Source: Vogesella mureinivorans
GTDB taxonomy: Bacteria > Pseudomonadota > Gammaproteobacteria > Burkholderiales > Chromobacteriaceae
Length of the DNA: 64,000 nucleotides
Assembly: GCF_007644035.1 (NCBI RefSeq)
Contig: NZ_VMTV02000577.1
Location: forward strand, 248,001 to 312,000
Direction: 5' to 3'
Shown: piece after piece, positions 25,158-34,774 of the stretch
Layout of the letters: every line of letters begins with the position of its first letter
Numbering within the stretch: position 1 is the first letter of the stretch
Position numbers and translations under genes: made by a program
The notes under the pieces: model-generated
What the model was told of the DNA's origin: nothing
Seen by the model: the letters and a program-made list of their open reading frames with translations, nothing else
Databases searched by the model: none

Positions 25158-25691
25158 ATGTCTCGCGTAGCTAAAAACCCCGTGGTTATTCCTGCAGGCG
25201 TGGAAGTTAAGTTCGGCGCTGCTGAAGTAACCGTAAAGGGCGCGCTGGGCTCTTTGAGCACCCCGCTGTGTGCCGACGTTGACGTAAAACTGGTTGATAA
25301 CCAACTGGTTTTTGCGGCCAACAATGACACCAAATTTGCCCGTTCGATGTCCGGCACCCTGCGTGCCCTGCTGAACAACATGGTACTTGGTGTTAGCAAA
25401 GGCTTCGAGAAGAAACTGCAACTGGTAGGTGTAGGTTACCGTGCGCAAGCTCAAGGTGACGCTCTTAACCTGTCTCTCGGTTTCTCCCACCCGGTAGTTC
25501 ACCAGATGCCTGCTGGCATCAAGTGCGAAACACCGACTCAGACCGAAATCCTGATCAAAGGTGCTGATAAACAGCGCGTTGGCCAGGTTGCTGCCGAAAT
25601 CCGCGCATATCGTTCCCCAGAGCCATACAAAGGCAAAGGTGTTCGTTACGTTGATGAGGTTGTGGTTCTGAAAGAGACCAAGAAGAAGTAA
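25158..25691 (+). CDS. rplF: 50S ribosomal protein L6
   Basis: L6 lies near the sarcin-ricin loop. It has 177 residues with two repeated domains. The C-terminal signature [15 protein letters not shown] is near residues 155-169. CGGAGG precedes the ATG. Confidence 0.99.
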   Translation: MSRVAKNPVVIPAGVEVKFGAAEVTVKGALGSLSTPLCADVDVKLVDNQLVFAANNDTKFARSMSGTLRALLNNMVLGVSKGFEKKLQLVGVGYRAQAQGDALNLSLGFSHPVVHQMPAGIKCETPTQTEILIKGADKQRVGQVAAEIRAYRSPEPYKGKGVRYVDEVVVLKETKKK

Positions 25692-25704
25692 TTGAGGCAC
25701 TGAA

Positions 25705-26058
25705 ATGGACAAGAAACAGACTCGACTCCGCCGCGCACGCAAAACCCGTGCACGTATTGCGGAGCTCAAGATGGCTCGTCTGTGCGTATACCGCACTAAT
25801 AGCCACATTTACGCTCAGGTCATTGACGAAACTGGTAGCCGTGTTCTGGCTAGTGCTTCCAGTCTTGAAGCTGATGTGCGCGCTAATCTTGCAAACGGTG
25901 GCAACGTTGCTGCAGCTGTTGTGGTTGGCAAAGCAATTGCCGAAAAAGCCAAAGCTGCTGGCGTAAGCCAGGTTGCATTCGATCGTTCCGGCTTCAAATA
26001 CCATGGTCGCATCAAGGCCTTGGCAGACGCTGCCCGTGAAAACGGTCTTGTATTCTAA
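25705..26058 (+). CDS. rplR: 50S ribosomal protein L18
   Basis: L18 binds 5S rRNA with L5. It has 117 residues, a basic N-terminal tail, and ends in [20 protein letters not shown] as in the family. The ATG at 25705 is 13 nt after rplF. Confidence 0.99.
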   Translation: MDKKQTRLRRARKTRARIAELKMARLCVYRTNSHIYAQVIDETGSRVLASASSLEADVRANLANGGNVAAAVVVGKAIAEKAKAAGVSQVAFDRSGFKYHGRIKALADAARENGLVF

Positions 26059-26070
26059 TCGGAGTTAAGA

Positions 26071-26589
26071 ATGGCTAAGCACGAGATCGAAGATCGTGGC
26101 GATGGTCTGATCGAGAAAATGATCGGCGTAAACCGTGTCACCAAAGTGGTGAAGGGTGGTCGTATCATGGCCTTCTCGGCTCTGACTGTCGTAGGTGATG
26201 GCGACGGTGGTATCGGCATGGGTAAGGGCCGTTCCAAAGAGGTTCCTGCTGCTGTACAAAAAGGCATGGAACAAGCACGTCGCAACATGATTAAAGTACC
26301 GCTGAAAAACGGTACGCTGCATCACGCAGTCGTAGGCAAGCACGGTGCTACCACCGTGTTCATGCAGCCGGCTAAAGACGGTGCCGGTGTAAAAGCTGGT
26401 GGCCCGATGCGTGCTGTGTTTGAAGCCCTGGGCGTGCACAACGTTTCGGCTAAAATCCATGGTTCCACCAACCCGTACAACGTGGTTCGTGCAACGCTGG
26501 ACGGCCTGAGCAAGATCCACACTCCGGCTCAGATTGCAGCCAAGCGTGGTCTGACCGTGGAGCAGATTCTGGGGGCAGATCATGAGTGA
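26071..26589 (+). CDS. rpsE: 30S ribosomal protein S5
   Basis: S5 acts in fidelity and mRNA helicase activity at the entry channel. It has 172 residues; the S5 N-terminal signature around [17 protein letters not shown] is near residues 19-35. It overlaps rpmD by 8 bases. Confidence 0.99.
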   Translation: MAKHEIEDRGDGLIEKMIGVNRVTKVVKGGRIMAFSALTVVGDGDGGIGMGKGRSKEVPAAVQKGMEQARRNMIKVPLKNGTLHHAVVGKHGATTVFMQPAKDGAGVKAGGPMRAVFEALGVHNVSAKIHGSTNPYNVVRATLDGLSKIHTPAQIAAKRGLTVEQILGADHE

Positions 26590-26767
26590 TATCAAAACCA
26601 TCAAAGTGACTCTGGTTAAGAGCCTGATTGGTCGTATTGAATCGCACAAGGCTTGCGCACGTGGTCTCGGTCTGAAGAAAATCAATCAGACCGTTGAAGT
26701 TATCGACACTGCAGCTAACCGTGGCATGATCAACAAGATCAGCTACCTGGTTAAGAGCGAGGGCTGA
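26582..26767 (+). CDS. rpmD: 50S ribosomal protein L30
   Basis: A small large-subunit protein of 61 residues, starting [18 protein letters not shown]. Its ATG overlaps the end of rpsE, after GGGGG. rplO follows 3 nt after the stop. Confidence 0.98.
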   Translation: MSDIKTIKVTLVKSLIGRIESHKACARGLGLKKINQTVEVIDTAANRGMINKISYLVKSEG

Positions 26768-26770
26768 TAA

Positions 26771-27205
26771 ATGTTGCTGAATACCATTAAGCCTGCCGCT
26801 GGCGCAAAACACGCCAAGCGTCGTGTAGGTCGTGGCATTGGTAGCGGCCTGGGTAAAACCGCTGGTCGTGGCCATAAAGGTCAGAAGAGCCGTGCAGGTG
26901 GCTTCCACAAAGTAGGCTTCGAAGGTGGTCAAATGCCACTGCAACGTCGCCTGCCTAAGCGTGGCTTCAAGTCCCTGACTGCTGGTGATGTGGCTGAAGT
27001 TCGCCTGTCCGAGCTGGCACTGCTGCCAGTTGCCGAGGTGGATCTGCTGTCGCTGAAACAGGCTGGTCTGGTTCCCGTGCAAGCACTGGGTGCCAAGCTG
27101 ATTCTGTCCGGCTCCGTTGATCGTGCTTTCACTCTGCGTGGCGTTGCTGCTACTGCTGGTGCTAAAGCTGCGATCGAAGCTGCTGGTGGCAGTTTCGTAG
27201 AATAA
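26771..27205 (+). CDS. rplO: 50S ribosomal protein L15
   Basis: L15 is a late assembly protein with a glycine/arginine-rich N-terminal extension ([19 protein letters not shown] near residues 21-39). It has 144 residues. secY follows after 10 nt. Confidence 0.99.
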   Translation: MLLNTIKPAAGAKHAKRRVGRGIGSGLGKTAGRGHKGQKSRAGGFHKVGFEGGQMPLQRRLPKRGFKSLTAGDVAEVRLSELALLPVAEVDLLSLKQAGLVPVQALGAKLILSGSVDRAFTLRGVAATAGAKAAIEAAGGSFVE

Positions 27206-27215
27206 GGCGTAATCC

Positions 27216-28532
27216 GTGGCGAATACTTCTCTAGTTGGAAACGCCAACAAGTTTGGTGATCTACAGCGCCGTATCTTGTTTTTGGTCGGAGCTTTGATTG
27301 TTTACCGTATTGGTGCGCACGTACCCGTACCAGGTATCAATCCTACAGAACTAGCGAAGTTGTTCCAGTCGTCGCAAACGGGCCTCCTGGACATGTTTAA
27401 CATGTTCTCGGGAGGCGCCTTGGAGAGATTTACGGTATTTGCCTTGGGTATTATGCCGTATATCTCTGCCTCTATCGTTCTGCAATTGGCGTCGGAGATA
27501 GTGCCGACACTTAAGCAGATGAAGAAAGAGGGCGATGCGGGACGTCGCAAAATAACTCAGTACACACGTTATGCAACCTTGGCTCTGGCTAGCTTCCAGA
27601 GTTTTGGTATCGCGGTAATGCTGTTTAAACAACCTGGTCTGGTAGTAGCGCCGCAGCTGGAGTTCTATGTAACGACAGTTGTTTCGCTGGTAACCGGTAC
27701 CATGTTCCTGATGTGGCTCGGCGAGCAAATCACGGAGCGCGGGTTGGGTAACGGTATTTCCCTGATCATCTGCGCAGGTATTGCTGCCGGTGTGCCTGCT
27801 GCGATTGGTAAGACCCTGACGCTGACTAGCCAAGGTTCCCTGCCTATCCTGCTGGTCATCGCGCTGTTTGTTGCAGTGATTGCGGTAACTTATCTGGTTG
27901 TATTCGTGGAACGGGGGCAGCGGAAAGTTCTGGTTAATTACGCCAAGCGACAAGTAGGTAACCGCGTTGTGCAGGGTCAAAGCACCCACATGCCGCTGAA
28001 GCTGAACATGGCCGGTGTCATTCCACCAATTTTCGCATCGAGCATCATCCTGTTCCCGGCAACGGTGTTGGGTTGGTTCGGTAATACCGAAGGCCTTGGC
28101 GTGCTGAAGTCTATTGCAGACAAGCTTCATCCTGGCCAGCCGGTATACGTGTTGCTGTACGCTGCGGCAATCATTTTCTTCTGTTACTTCTATACCGCCT
28201 TGGTATTCAATCCCAAGGAAACGGCAGATAACCTGAAGAAGAGTGGGGCATTTATTCCCGGAATCCGCCCAGGCGAGCAGACTTCGCGGTATATCGAGAA
28301 GATCATTCTCCGCCTCACATTGATTGGTGCGATCTACATCACACTTGTTTGCTTGATGCCTGAGTTCCTTATCCTTAGCTGGAACGTTCCTTTCTACTTT
28401 GGCGGCACTTCTCTGCTGATCATGGTAGTAGTGACGATGGATTTCATGGCGCAAGTACAGTCGTATGTTCTTTCCCATCAGTACGAAGGCCTGCTCAAGA
28501 AAGCAAACTTCAAGAGTGGCGGTAATCGTTAA
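27216..28532 (+). CDS. secY: Preprotein translocase subunit SecY
   Basis: SecY is the protein-conducting channel of the inner membrane. It has 438 residues with ten membrane segments expected; the plug and lateral gate region begin [17 protein letters not shown] (about 57-73). The start is GTG at 27216 with AAGGCG upstream and gives [16 protein letters not shown]. It is the last spc gene, immediately before infA. Confidence 0.98.
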   Translation: MANTSLVGNANKFGDLQRRILFLVGALIVYRIGAHVPVPGINPTELAKLFQSSQTGLLDMFNMFSGGALERFTVFALGIMPYISASIVLQLASEIVPTLKQMKKEGDAGRRKITQYTRYATLALASFQSFGIAVMLFKQPGLVVAPQLEFYVTTVVSLVTGTMFLMWLGEQITERGLGNGISLIICAGIAAGVPAAIGKTLTLTSQGSLPILLVIALFVAVIAVTYLVVFVERGQRKVLVNYAKRQVGNRVVQGQSTHMPLKLNMAGVIPPIFASSIILFPATVLGWFGNTEGLGVLKSIADKLHPGQPVYVLLYAAAIIFFCYFYTALVFNPKETADNLKKSGAFIPGIRPGEQTSRYIEKIILRLTLIGAIYITLVCLMPEFLILSWNVPFYFGGTSLLIMVVVTMDFMAQVQSYVLSHQYEGLLKKANFKSGGNR

Positions 28533-28552
28533 GGTAGACGGTAACTGGTTTT

Positions 28553-28771
28553 ATGGCGAAAGAAGATACTATCCAGATGCAGGGTGAAGTCCTGGAAACG
28601 TTGCCTAACGCAACTTTCCGGGTCAAGCTCGAAAATGGACACGTAGTTCTGGGTTACATCTCTGGCAAGATGCGTATGCACTACATTCGTATTCTGCCTG
28701 GTGACAAGGTAACGGTGGAGATGACACCGTATGACCTGTCTCGTGCCCGTATCGTGTTCCGTGCGAAGTAA
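28553..28771 (+). CDS. infA: Translation initiation factor IF-1
   Basis: IF-1 occupies the 30S A site during initiation. It has 72 residues, an OB fold, starting [15 protein letters not shown]. The position between secY and rpmJ is typical of betaproteobacteria, unlike E. coli. Confidence 0.98.
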   Translation: MAKEDTIQMQGEVLETLPNATFRVKLENGHVVLGYISGKMRMHYIRILPGDKVTVEMTPYDLSRARIVFRAK

Positions 28772-28806
28772 TCGCACTTGCTCTTTTCAGATAGAAAGGA
28801 ACTGAA

Positions 28807-28920
28807 ATGCGTGTACAACCTTCGGTAAAGAAAATTTGCCGTAACTGCAAAATCATTCGTCGCAACCGTGTTGTTCGAGTGATCTGCACTGATCCGCGTC
28901 ACAAACAAAAACAAGGCTAA
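28807..28920 (+). CDS. rpmJ: 50S ribosomal protein L36
   Basis: The smallest ribosomal protein, 37 residues: [19 protein letters not shown] and a basic tail to KQKQG. It keeps the zinc ligands Cys11, Cys14, Cys27 and His32 (the C+ type). AAAGGAA lies seven bases before the ATG. It sits in the expected slot between infA and rpsM. Confidence 0.96.
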   Translation: MRVQPSVKKICRNCKIIRRNRVVRVICTDPRHKQKQG

Positions 28921-28923
28921 CAT

Positions 28924-28952
28924 TTGTTAGCTTGCTTTTGTCGTGTTACAAT
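28924..28952 (+). promoter_or_regulatory. Sigma-70 promoter of the alpha operon
   Basis: TTGTTA, a 17-bp spacer and TACAAT, starting 3 nt after the rpmJ stop. The transcript would start near 28959, leaving only about 30 nt before rpsM, which is too short for the E. coli type S4-binding pseudoknot leader. Confidence 0.7.
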
Positions 28953-28988
28953 CGCAACCTTTTCAAGCTTAAGGCTTAAGGAAAGAGA

Positions 28989-29351
28989 ATGGCCCGTATT
29001 GCAGGGGTAAACATCCCCAATCATGCGCATGCCGTTATCGGCCTGCAGGCTATCTATGGCATTGGTGCTACCCGCGCTAAGCACATTTGTGCTTCCGCTG
29101 GTATCAATCCTTCTTCGAAAGTGAAGGATCTGACCGAAGCCGAGATGGAGTCTCTGCGTGTAGAAGTCGCCAAGTTCACCGTTGAAGGTGACCTTCGTCG
29201 TGAAATCACCATGAGCATCAAGCGTTTGATGGACATGGGTTCCTATCGTGGCTTCCGTCATCGTCGTGGTCTGCCGTGCCGTGGTCAGCGCACTCGTACC
29301 AATGCTCGTACCCGCAAAGGTCCGCGCAAGGCTATCGCCGGTAAGAAGTAA
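28989..29351 (+). CDS. rpsM: 30S ribosomal protein S13
   Basis: S13 in the 30S head contacts P-site tRNA and bridges to L5. It has 120 residues, starting [19 protein letters not shown], with the [15 protein letters not shown] tail. First gene of the alpha operon. Confidence 0.99.
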   Translation: MARIAGVNIPNHAHAVIGLQAIYGIGATRAKHICASAGINPSSKVKDLTEAEMESLRVEVAKFTVEGDLRREITMSIKRLMDMGSYRGFRHRRGLPCRGQRTRTNARTRKGPRKAIAGKK

Positions 29352-29369
29352 TTTTAAGGAACACAGATA

Positions 29370-29765
29370 ATGGCTAAAGCAAACACAGCTGTCCGTGTAC
29401 GCAAAAAAGTACGCAAGTCTGTTAGCGACGGTATCGTGCACGTGCACGCTTCCTTCAATAACACCATCATTACCATCACCGATCGTCAAGGAAATGCTTT
29501 GTCTTGGGCTACCTCCGGCGGTGCTGGCTTTAAAGGCTCGCGTAAAAGTACACCCTTTGCCGCTCAGGTAGCAGCAGAGCACGCTGGTAAAGTTGCCCAA
29601 GAATACGGCGTAAAAAACCTGGAAGTTCGCATCAAGGGTCCCGGTCCAGGCCGTGAATCCTCCGTGCGCGCACTGAATGCTCTGGGTTTCAAAGTGACCA
29701 GCATCTCTGACGTGACGCCAGTCCCGCACAACGGCTGCCGTCCTCCCAAGAAACGTCGTATCTAA
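29370..29765 (+). CDS. rpsK: 30S ribosomal protein S11
   Basis: S11 on the platform of the small subunit. It has 131 residues; the C-terminal motif [17 protein letters not shown] is intact, including the Asn-Gly pair that forms isoaspartate in relatives. AAGGAA is upstream. Confidence 0.99.
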   Translation: MAKANTAVRVRKKVRKSVSDGIVHVHASFNNTIITITDRQGNALSWATSGGAGFKGSRKSTPFAAQVAAEHAGKVAQEYGVKNLEVRIKGPGPGRESSVRALNALGFKVTSISDVTPVPHNGCRPPKKRRI

Positions 29766-29783
29766 TTTCGGAGAGTCTGAGAA

Positions 29784-30404
29784 ATGGCACGTTATACCGG
29801 CCCTAAATGTAAGCTCGCTCGTCGCGAAGGGACTGATCTCTTCCTGAAGAGCGCCCGTCGTGCTCTGGACACCAAGTGCAAGCTGGATACTGCACCTGGC
29901 CAGCATGGCGCCAAGAACACCCGTCTGTCCGACTTCGGTGTTCAACTGCGTGAAAAACAAAAAGTACGTCGCATCTATGGCATTATGGAACGTCAGTTCC
30001 GTAAATACTTCGCCGAAGCTGCACGTCGCCAAGGCTCCACTGGTGAAAACCTGCTGAAGATCCTGGAAGCTCGTCTGGATAACGTTGTTTATCGCATGGG
30101 CTTCGGTTCCACTCGTGCAGAAGCTCGCCAACTGGTAAGCCACAAAGCGATCACCGTGAATGGTGCTCTAGTGAACATCCCTTCTTACCAGGTTAAAGCT
30201 GGTGATGTGGTTGCTGTTCGTGAAAAGTCCAAGAAACAGGTTCGTATTCAAGAAGGTCTGGCTTTGGCTGAGCAGATTGGCTTCCCGGCATGGGTAGCTG
30301 TTGACACCAAAAAGATGGAAGGTGTCTTCAAAACTGCTCCTGAGCGTTCCGAGTTGTCTAGCGATATCAACGAACAACTCGTTGTGGAATTCTACTCCAA
30401 GTAA
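29784..30404 (+). CDS. rpsD: 30S ribosomal protein S4
   Basis: S4 initiates 30S assembly and acts in fidelity. It has 206 residues. The S4 RNA-binding domain with [20 protein letters not shown] lies at about 94-113. It begins [20 protein letters not shown]. Located between rpsK and rpoA. Confidence 0.99.
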   Translation: MARYTGPKCKLARREGTDLFLKSARRALDTKCKLDTAPGQHGAKNTRLSDFGVQLREKQKVRRIYGIMERQFRKYFAEAARRQGSTGENLLKILEARLDNVVYRMGFGSTRAEARQLVSHKAITVNGALVNIPSYQVKAGDVVAVREKSKKQVRIQEGLALAEQIGFPAWVAVDTKKMEGVFKTAPERSELSSDINEQLVVEFYSK

Positions 30405-30427
30405 TCGCTAGCTCTTAAGGAATGACT

Positions 30428-31411
30428 ATGCAAAACAGCGCTTCGGAATTTCTGAAACCGCGACTGATCGATGTGCAGCCGGTTTCGGCTACACATGCTC
30501 GTGTGTCGATGGAGCCGTTCGAACGCGGCTACGCCCATACTCTGGGTAATGCACTGCGTCGTATTCTGCTCTCTTCCATGCCGGGCTATGCTCCGACCGA
30601 GGTAACAATCGCTGGCGTTTTGCATGAGTATTCCGCTCTTGACGGTGTTCGGGAAGATGTCGTTGACATCCTCCTGAACCTGAAGGGCGTAGTGCTTAAG
30701 CTGCATGGTCGTGACAGCCTGATTCTTTCCTTGAAAAAGGAAGGTGAAGGTCCTGTCCTGGCTGGTGACATCGAACTGCCGCACGATGTAGAAGTGATCA
30801 ACCCTGATCACGTAATCTGCTATCTGTCTGCTGGCGGTAAAATCGATATGGAAATCAAGGTTGAAAAAGGCCGCGGCTACCAGCCGGTAGCTGCCCGTAT
30901 CAACCACGATGACAATCGTGCGATTGGCACCATCCAGCTTGATGCTTCCTTCTCCCCGGTGCGCCGCGTCAGCTTCAATGTTGAAAGCGCCCGTGTAGAA
31001 CAACGTACCGACCTTGACCGTCTGGTACTGGACATCGAGACCAACGGTGTGATCGAACCGGAAGAAGCGGTACGCCTGGCGGCCCGTATTCTGGTAGATC
31101 AGCTGTCGATCTTTGCAGACTTGCAAGGTACAGCAGTTGAGGAAGTCGTTGAGAAGGCGCCACCGATCGATCCGATCTTGTTGCGCCCGGTCGATGATCT
31201 CGAACTTACTGTTCGTTCCGCCAATTGTCTGAAGGCCGAGAACATTTACTACATCGGTGATCTGATTCAGCGTACGGAAACCGAGCTGCTGAAGACCCCG
31301 AACCTTGGTCGTAAGTCGCTGAACGAGATCAAGGAAGTTCTCGCTTCTAAAGGCCTGACACTCGGCATGAAGCTCGAAAACTGGCCCCCGGCTGGCCTCG
31401 AGAAGCCGTAA
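30428..31411 (+). CDS. rpoA: DNA-directed RNA polymerase subunit alpha
   Basis: Alpha assembles RNA polymerase through its N-terminal domain (about 1-235) and binds UP elements and activators through its C-terminal domain (about 250-327, [17 protein letters not shown]). Two ATGs lie two codons apart; AAGG at 30417-30420 is only one base from the first but seven from the second, so 30428 ([15 protein letters not shown], 327 residues) is preferred. Confidence 0.97.
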   Translation: MQNSASEFLKPRLIDVQPVSATHARVSMEPFERGYAHTLGNALRRILLSSMPGYAPTEVTIAGVLHEYSALDGVREDVVDILLNLKGVVLKLHGRDSLILSLKKEGEGPVLAGDIELPHDVEVINPDHVICYLSAGGKIDMEIKVEKGRGYQPVAARINHDDNRAIGTIQLDASFSPVRRVSFNVESARVEQRTDLDRLVLDIETNGVIEPEEAVRLAARILVDQLSIFADLQGTAVEEVVEKAPPIDPILLRPVDDLELTVRSANCLKAENIYYIGDLIQRTETELLKTPNLGRKSLNEIKEVLASKGLTLGMKLENWPPAGLEKP

Positions 31412-31434
31412 GTTTGGGATAAAAGGACACTACA

Positions 31435-31827
31435 ATGCGTCATCGTAATAGCAATCGTAAACTGAACCGCACGAGCAGCCATCGCCTGGCGATGCTTCGC
31501 AACATGGCGAACTCGTTGCTCCGTCACGAAGTAATCGTGACTACCCTGCCGAAAGCAAAAGAACTGCGTCGCGTAGCCGAGCCGCTGATTACCCTGGGTA
31601 AGAAGCCTTCTCTGGCCAACCGTCGTCTGGCTTTCGACCGTACTCGTGACCGCGAAATGGTTGTAAAACTGTTTGACGTTCTGGGCCCGCGCTACGCTGC
31701 CCGTAACGGTGGTTATGTACGTATCCTGAAGTACGGTTTCCGTCAGGGCGACAACGCTCCGATGGCACTGGTAGAACTGCTAGACCGTCCGGAAGGTGAA
31801 GTGGTAGTAGAAGAAGCCGCCGAGTAA
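31435..31827 (+). CDS. rplQ: 50S ribosomal protein L17
   Basis: L17 near the tunnel exit. It has 130 residues and starts [17 protein letters not shown]. It is the last gene of the alpha operon and of the whole ribosomal block, followed by a strong terminator. Confidence 0.99.
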   Translation: MRHRNSNRKLNRTSSHRLAMLRNMANSLLRHEVIVTTLPKAKELRRVAEPLITLGKKPSLANRRLAFDRTRDREMVVKLFDVLGPRYAARNGGYVRILKYGFRQGDNAPMALVELLDRPEGEVVVEEAAE

Positions 31828-31843
31828 TCGACAGCCTCTGTAG

Positions 31844-31873
31844 AAAAAGCCAGCGCTTGCGCTGGCTTTTTCT
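31844..31873. terminator. Bidirectional terminator between rplQ and the MocR gene
   Basis: AAAAAGCCAGCGC, TT, GCGCTGGCTTTTT: a tight stem with A and T runs on both sides, so it can stop transcription from rplQ on the plus strand and from the convergent MocR gene, whose stop codon overlaps it. Confidence 0.9.
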
Positions 31874-33266
31874 ATTGTTGCGCGGCCAACCAGTGCCAGA
31901 ACTGCGTATGGTCCAGGTAGGCCGCATTAAAACGGTAGTAAGGCGTGCTGCTGCCGTCGCTACTAAACAGCTCGCCCGGTGCCAGAAAGATTTGCTGTTG
32001 CCGTGCACTTTCCTGATCGATCACCACACCCTGTGGTGGCCTGGCCCAGATGAACATGCTTTTGCTATTGGGCTGAAACACCTGCCAGCCTAGCTGTTCA
32101 AAGCGTGCTACCGCCTTGCTGGTGCTTTGTGCGATGCGCTCTATCAGCCGGCTGTTTTGTCGTTTGTACTTGCTGTCGCTGGCCAGCTCGTAGGCTAGCC
32201 GCTCGGTGTGGCTGGAGGAGGTCAGTGCGGCCAACATCTTGGCGCGAGTCAGGGCGGCTTGCCAGCGCGCCGGCGCCAGCAGGTAACCTACGCGCAGCGC
32301 CGGGCTCAGCGCCTTGCTGAAGCTGCCGATGTGCAAGACCTGTCGCAGGCCATCCATGGCTGCCAGGCTGGGCCCGCCTTGGGCCAGCAGGTCGGCCGAG
32401 ACATTATCTTCTACCAGCAATACGTCGTACTGCTGCGCCAGCCGCAGCACGCCGTGGGCAATATGCGGCGCATAGCTGGCCCCGGTGGGGTTGTGTAGCC
32501 AGGGGTTGGTAAAAAACACCCGCGGGCGGTGTTGCTGCATCAGTTGTTCCAGCTGCTGCAGGTCCGGCCCCTGTGGTGTCCAGTTCACTGGTAGTAGCTG
32601 ACATTCCCTGAAGCGCAGCGCCGACAACAGGTTACAGTAGCCCGGGTTATCAATCAGTACCGCGGTGCCATCCAGCCGCAGGGTAGTGCACACGATGTCC
32701 AGTGCGTGGGTGGCGCCCTGGGTCAGCAGGATCTCCTCTGCATGGCAGCTCATGCCTTGCTGGCTGAGTTTATCGGCCAGAAACTCGCGTAGTAGCAACA
32801 GGCCCTGTGGGTGGCCGTAGGTCATTTCTGTTATTTGCTCGCGGGCGATCTTGCGCAGCGCACGTACCTGGGCCTGATCGTCGTACCAGCTGGCTGGCAG
32901 CCAGCCGCAGCCCGCCAGAATGCCTTGCTGTTCTCCCTGATAAATACCGCTGAGCAGCCAGTCACCATCCAGCGGCAGATCGCTTAGCTGCTTGCGCACC
33001 GCCTGGCCGCTGCTCTGCTGTTGTTTACGCTGCGCATAAAAGCCGGAGCCTGCTCTGGCGGCCAGCCAGCCTTCCTGTACCAGTCTGTCGTAGGCCTCGC
33101 TTACCGTGAACGGGCTGGCACCAATCTCTTTGGCAAATGCGCGGATCGATGGCAGCTTGCTGCCCGGTGTCAGGCGGCCCTCGCGAATAGCCTGCTGGAT
33201 GCCGCGCACCAGCTGTTCTACCTTGGTGCGTTGGCTGGGGTCCAGGTAGCTTTGATAGCGGTTCAT
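31872..33266 (-). CDS. MocR/GabR-type PLP-binding transcriptional regulator (GntR family)
   Basis: 464 residues: an N-terminal GntR winged helix (about 10-78, with LPSIRAFAKEIGASPFTVSEAYDRL) fused to a class I aminotransferase-like domain. The PLP lysine is probably K319 in HIGSFSKALSPALRVGY. Such proteins sense an amino compound through PLP. It is divergent from aptA-mmsA across a 125-nt gap with repeated ACTGTAC elements, so it most likely controls beta-alanine (or a similar omega-amino acid) breakdown and its own gene. Related to GabR/TauR/BauR-type proteins; the exact effector is unknown. Confidence 0.88.
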   Translation of the reverse strand: MNRYQSYLDPSQRTKVEQLVRGIQQAIREGRLTPGSKLPSIRAFAKEIGASPFTVSEAYDRLVQEGWLAARAGSGFYAQRKQQQSSGQAVRKQLSDLPLDGDWLLSGIYQGEQQGILAGCGWLPASWYDDQAQVRALRKIAREQITEMTYGHPQGLLLLREFLADKLSQQGMSCHAEEILLTQGATHALDIVCTTLRLDGTAVLIDNPGYCNLLSALRFRECQLLPVNWTPQGPDLQQLEQLMQQHRPRVFFTNPWLHNPTGASYAPHIAHGVLRLAQQYDVLLVEDNVSADLLAQGGPSLAAMDGLRQVLHIGSFSKALSPALRVGYLLAPARWQAALTRAKMLAALTSSSHTERLAYELASDSKYKRQNSRLIERIAQSTSKAVARFEQLGWQVFQPNSKSMFIWARPPQGVVIDQESARQQQIFLAPGELFSSDGSSTPYYRFNAAYLDHTQFWHWLAAQQ

Positions 33267-33267
33267 G

Positions 33268-33336
33268 ACTGTACCTATTTTTTTACCAGTACGGTTTGGT
33301 GTGTTTGTGACCTAACTGTACCTGTAACTGTACTGG
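33268..33336. promoter_or_regulatory. Repeated ACTGTAC operator elements between the MocR gene and aptA
   Basis: Three direct repeats, ACTGTACCTA at 33268, ACTGTACCTG at 33315 and ACTGTACTGG at 33327, plus an inverted copy ACCAGTACGG at 33285-33294. The first starts 2 nt beyond the MocR start codon. Direct repeats with a mixed orientation fit the DNA sites known for MocR-family dimers. That this regulator binds here is inference. Confidence 0.65.
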
Positions 33337-33391
33337 TTTGGCACCTACATTTATGCCATCAGTGCTGCAATAAGGCAGAGGAGACACCGCA

Positions 33392-34708
33392 ATGAACCCC
33401 CAAGCAATGGACGCTTTCTGGATGCCGTTTACGGCAAACCGCCACTTTAAGGCCAACCCGCGCATGCTGGTCAGCGCCGACGGTATGTACTACCAGGACG
33501 ATGCTGGCCGCAGCATCCTGGATGGCTGCGCCGGGCTGTGGTGCGTGAACGCCGGCCACAATCGCAAGCCGATTGTGGAAGCCATTCAGCGCCAGGCTGC
33601 CACCCTGGACTACGCACCGCCTTTCCAGATGGGCCACCCCAAGGCATTCGAGGCGGCAGAGAAGCTGGCCGAGATGGCACCTGCCGGGCTGGATAAAGTG
33701 TTCTTTGTGAACTCGGGTTCCGAGGCGGCCGATACCGCCTTGAAAATGGCCATTGCCTACCACCGTGTGCGTGGCGACGCTGGCCGCGTGAAGCTGGTGG
33801 GCCGCGAGCGCGGCTACCACGGTGTGAACTTTGGCGGTATTTCGGTAGGCGGCATTGCCGGCAACCGCAAGCTGTTCCCGGTGGCGCTGCCGGCTACCGA
33901 CCACATTCGCTCCACGCACGACCTGGCGCGTAATGCCTTTACCCGCGGCGAGCCGGAGTTCGGCGCCGAGTTTGCCGACGAGCTGGAAGCGCGCATCACC
34001 ACGCTGCACGACCCGTCCACTATTGCGGCCGTTATCGTGGAGCCGATGGCCGGCTCTACCGGCGTGCTGATTCCGCCTAAAGGCTACCTGAAGCGCCTGC
34101 GCGAGATTTGCGACAAATACGGCATCTTGCTGATTTTCGATGAAGTCATCACCGGCTTTGGCCGCCTGGGCGCCGACTGGGCGGCCAACAAGTTCGACGT
34201 GCTGCCGGATATCATCACCTGCGCCAAAGGCCTGTCCAACGGCGTGGTGCCGATGGGCGCGCTGATCGTCAAGCCAGCCATCCACGATGCCTTTATGGCG
34301 GCTGCGGCCGACCGTGCCATCGAGTTCCCGCATGGCTACACTTATTCCGCCCACCCGCTGGCCTGCGCCGCCTCGGTGGCCACGCTGGACCTGTACCGCG
34401 ACGAAGGCCTGTTCCAGCGTGCGGCCAACCTGGCCCCGCGCTTTGAAGAAAAAGCCCACGCACTGCGCGGCACCCGCCATATCAAGGACATTCGCAACCT
34501 GGGCCTGGTGGCCGGTATCGAGCTGGACAGCCGCCCAGGTGCACCTGGTGCGCGTGGCATGGATGTGTTCCTGAAATGCTGGGAAAAAGGCGTACTGGTG
34601 CGCTTTACCGGCGACATCATCGCCGTGTCGCCACCGCTGATCATCAGCGAAGCCGAGATCGACCGCCTGTTTGCCACCATTGGCGAAGCCATTCACGAAG
34701 CCGACTGA
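33392..34708 (+). CDS. aptA: Beta-alanine (omega-amino acid):pyruvate aminotransferase
   Basis: A class III aminotransferase of 438 residues that moves the amino group of beta-alanine to pyruvate, giving malonate semialdehyde and alanine. The N terminus MNPQAMDAFWMPFTANRHFK is typical of the omega-amino acid:pyruvate group; the PLP lysine is K279 in TCAKGLSNG, and the FVNSGSEAADTALK phosphate-binding segment is near 104-117. AGAGGAG precedes the ATG. With mmsA it forms a two-step route from beta-alanine to acetyl-CoA. Also called bauA in pseudomonads; other amine substrates are possible. Confidence 0.9.
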   Translation: MNPQAMDAFWMPFTANRHFKANPRMLVSADGMYYQDDAGRSILDGCAGLWCVNAGHNRKPIVEAIQRQAATLDYAPPFQMGHPKAFEAAEKLAEMAPAGLDKVFFVNSGSEAADTALKMAIAYHRVRGDAGRVKLVGRERGYHGVNFGGISVGGIAGNRKLFPVALPATDHIRSTHDLARNAFTRGEPEFGAEFADELEARITTLHDPSTIAAVIVEPMAGSTGVLIPPKGYLKRLREICDKYGILLIFDEVITGFGRLGADWAANKFDVLPDIITCAKGLSNGVVPMGALIVKPAIHDAFMAAAADRAIEFPHGYTYSAHPLACAASVATLDLYRDEGLFQRAANLAPRFEEKAHALRGTRHIKDIRNLGLVAGIELDSRPGAPGARGMDVFLKCWEKGVLVRFTGDIIAVSPPLIISEAEIDRLFATIGEAIHEAD

Positions 34709-34719
34709 CCCTACTGGCG

Positions 34720-34741
34720 CTGCGGCCAACGTTGGCCGCAG
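34720..34741. repeat. Perfect 22-bp palindrome of two inverted GTTGGCCGCA motifs (aptA-mmsA gap)
   Basis: Base-for-base the same 22 bp as at 9203-9224. It lies 11 nt after the aptA stop and 33 nt before mmsA, with no T run. It would form a hairpin in the bicistronic mRNA. Confidence 0.95.
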
Positions 34742-34774
34742 CGGCCTGTTACTGACATTGATAAAGCTGACACC

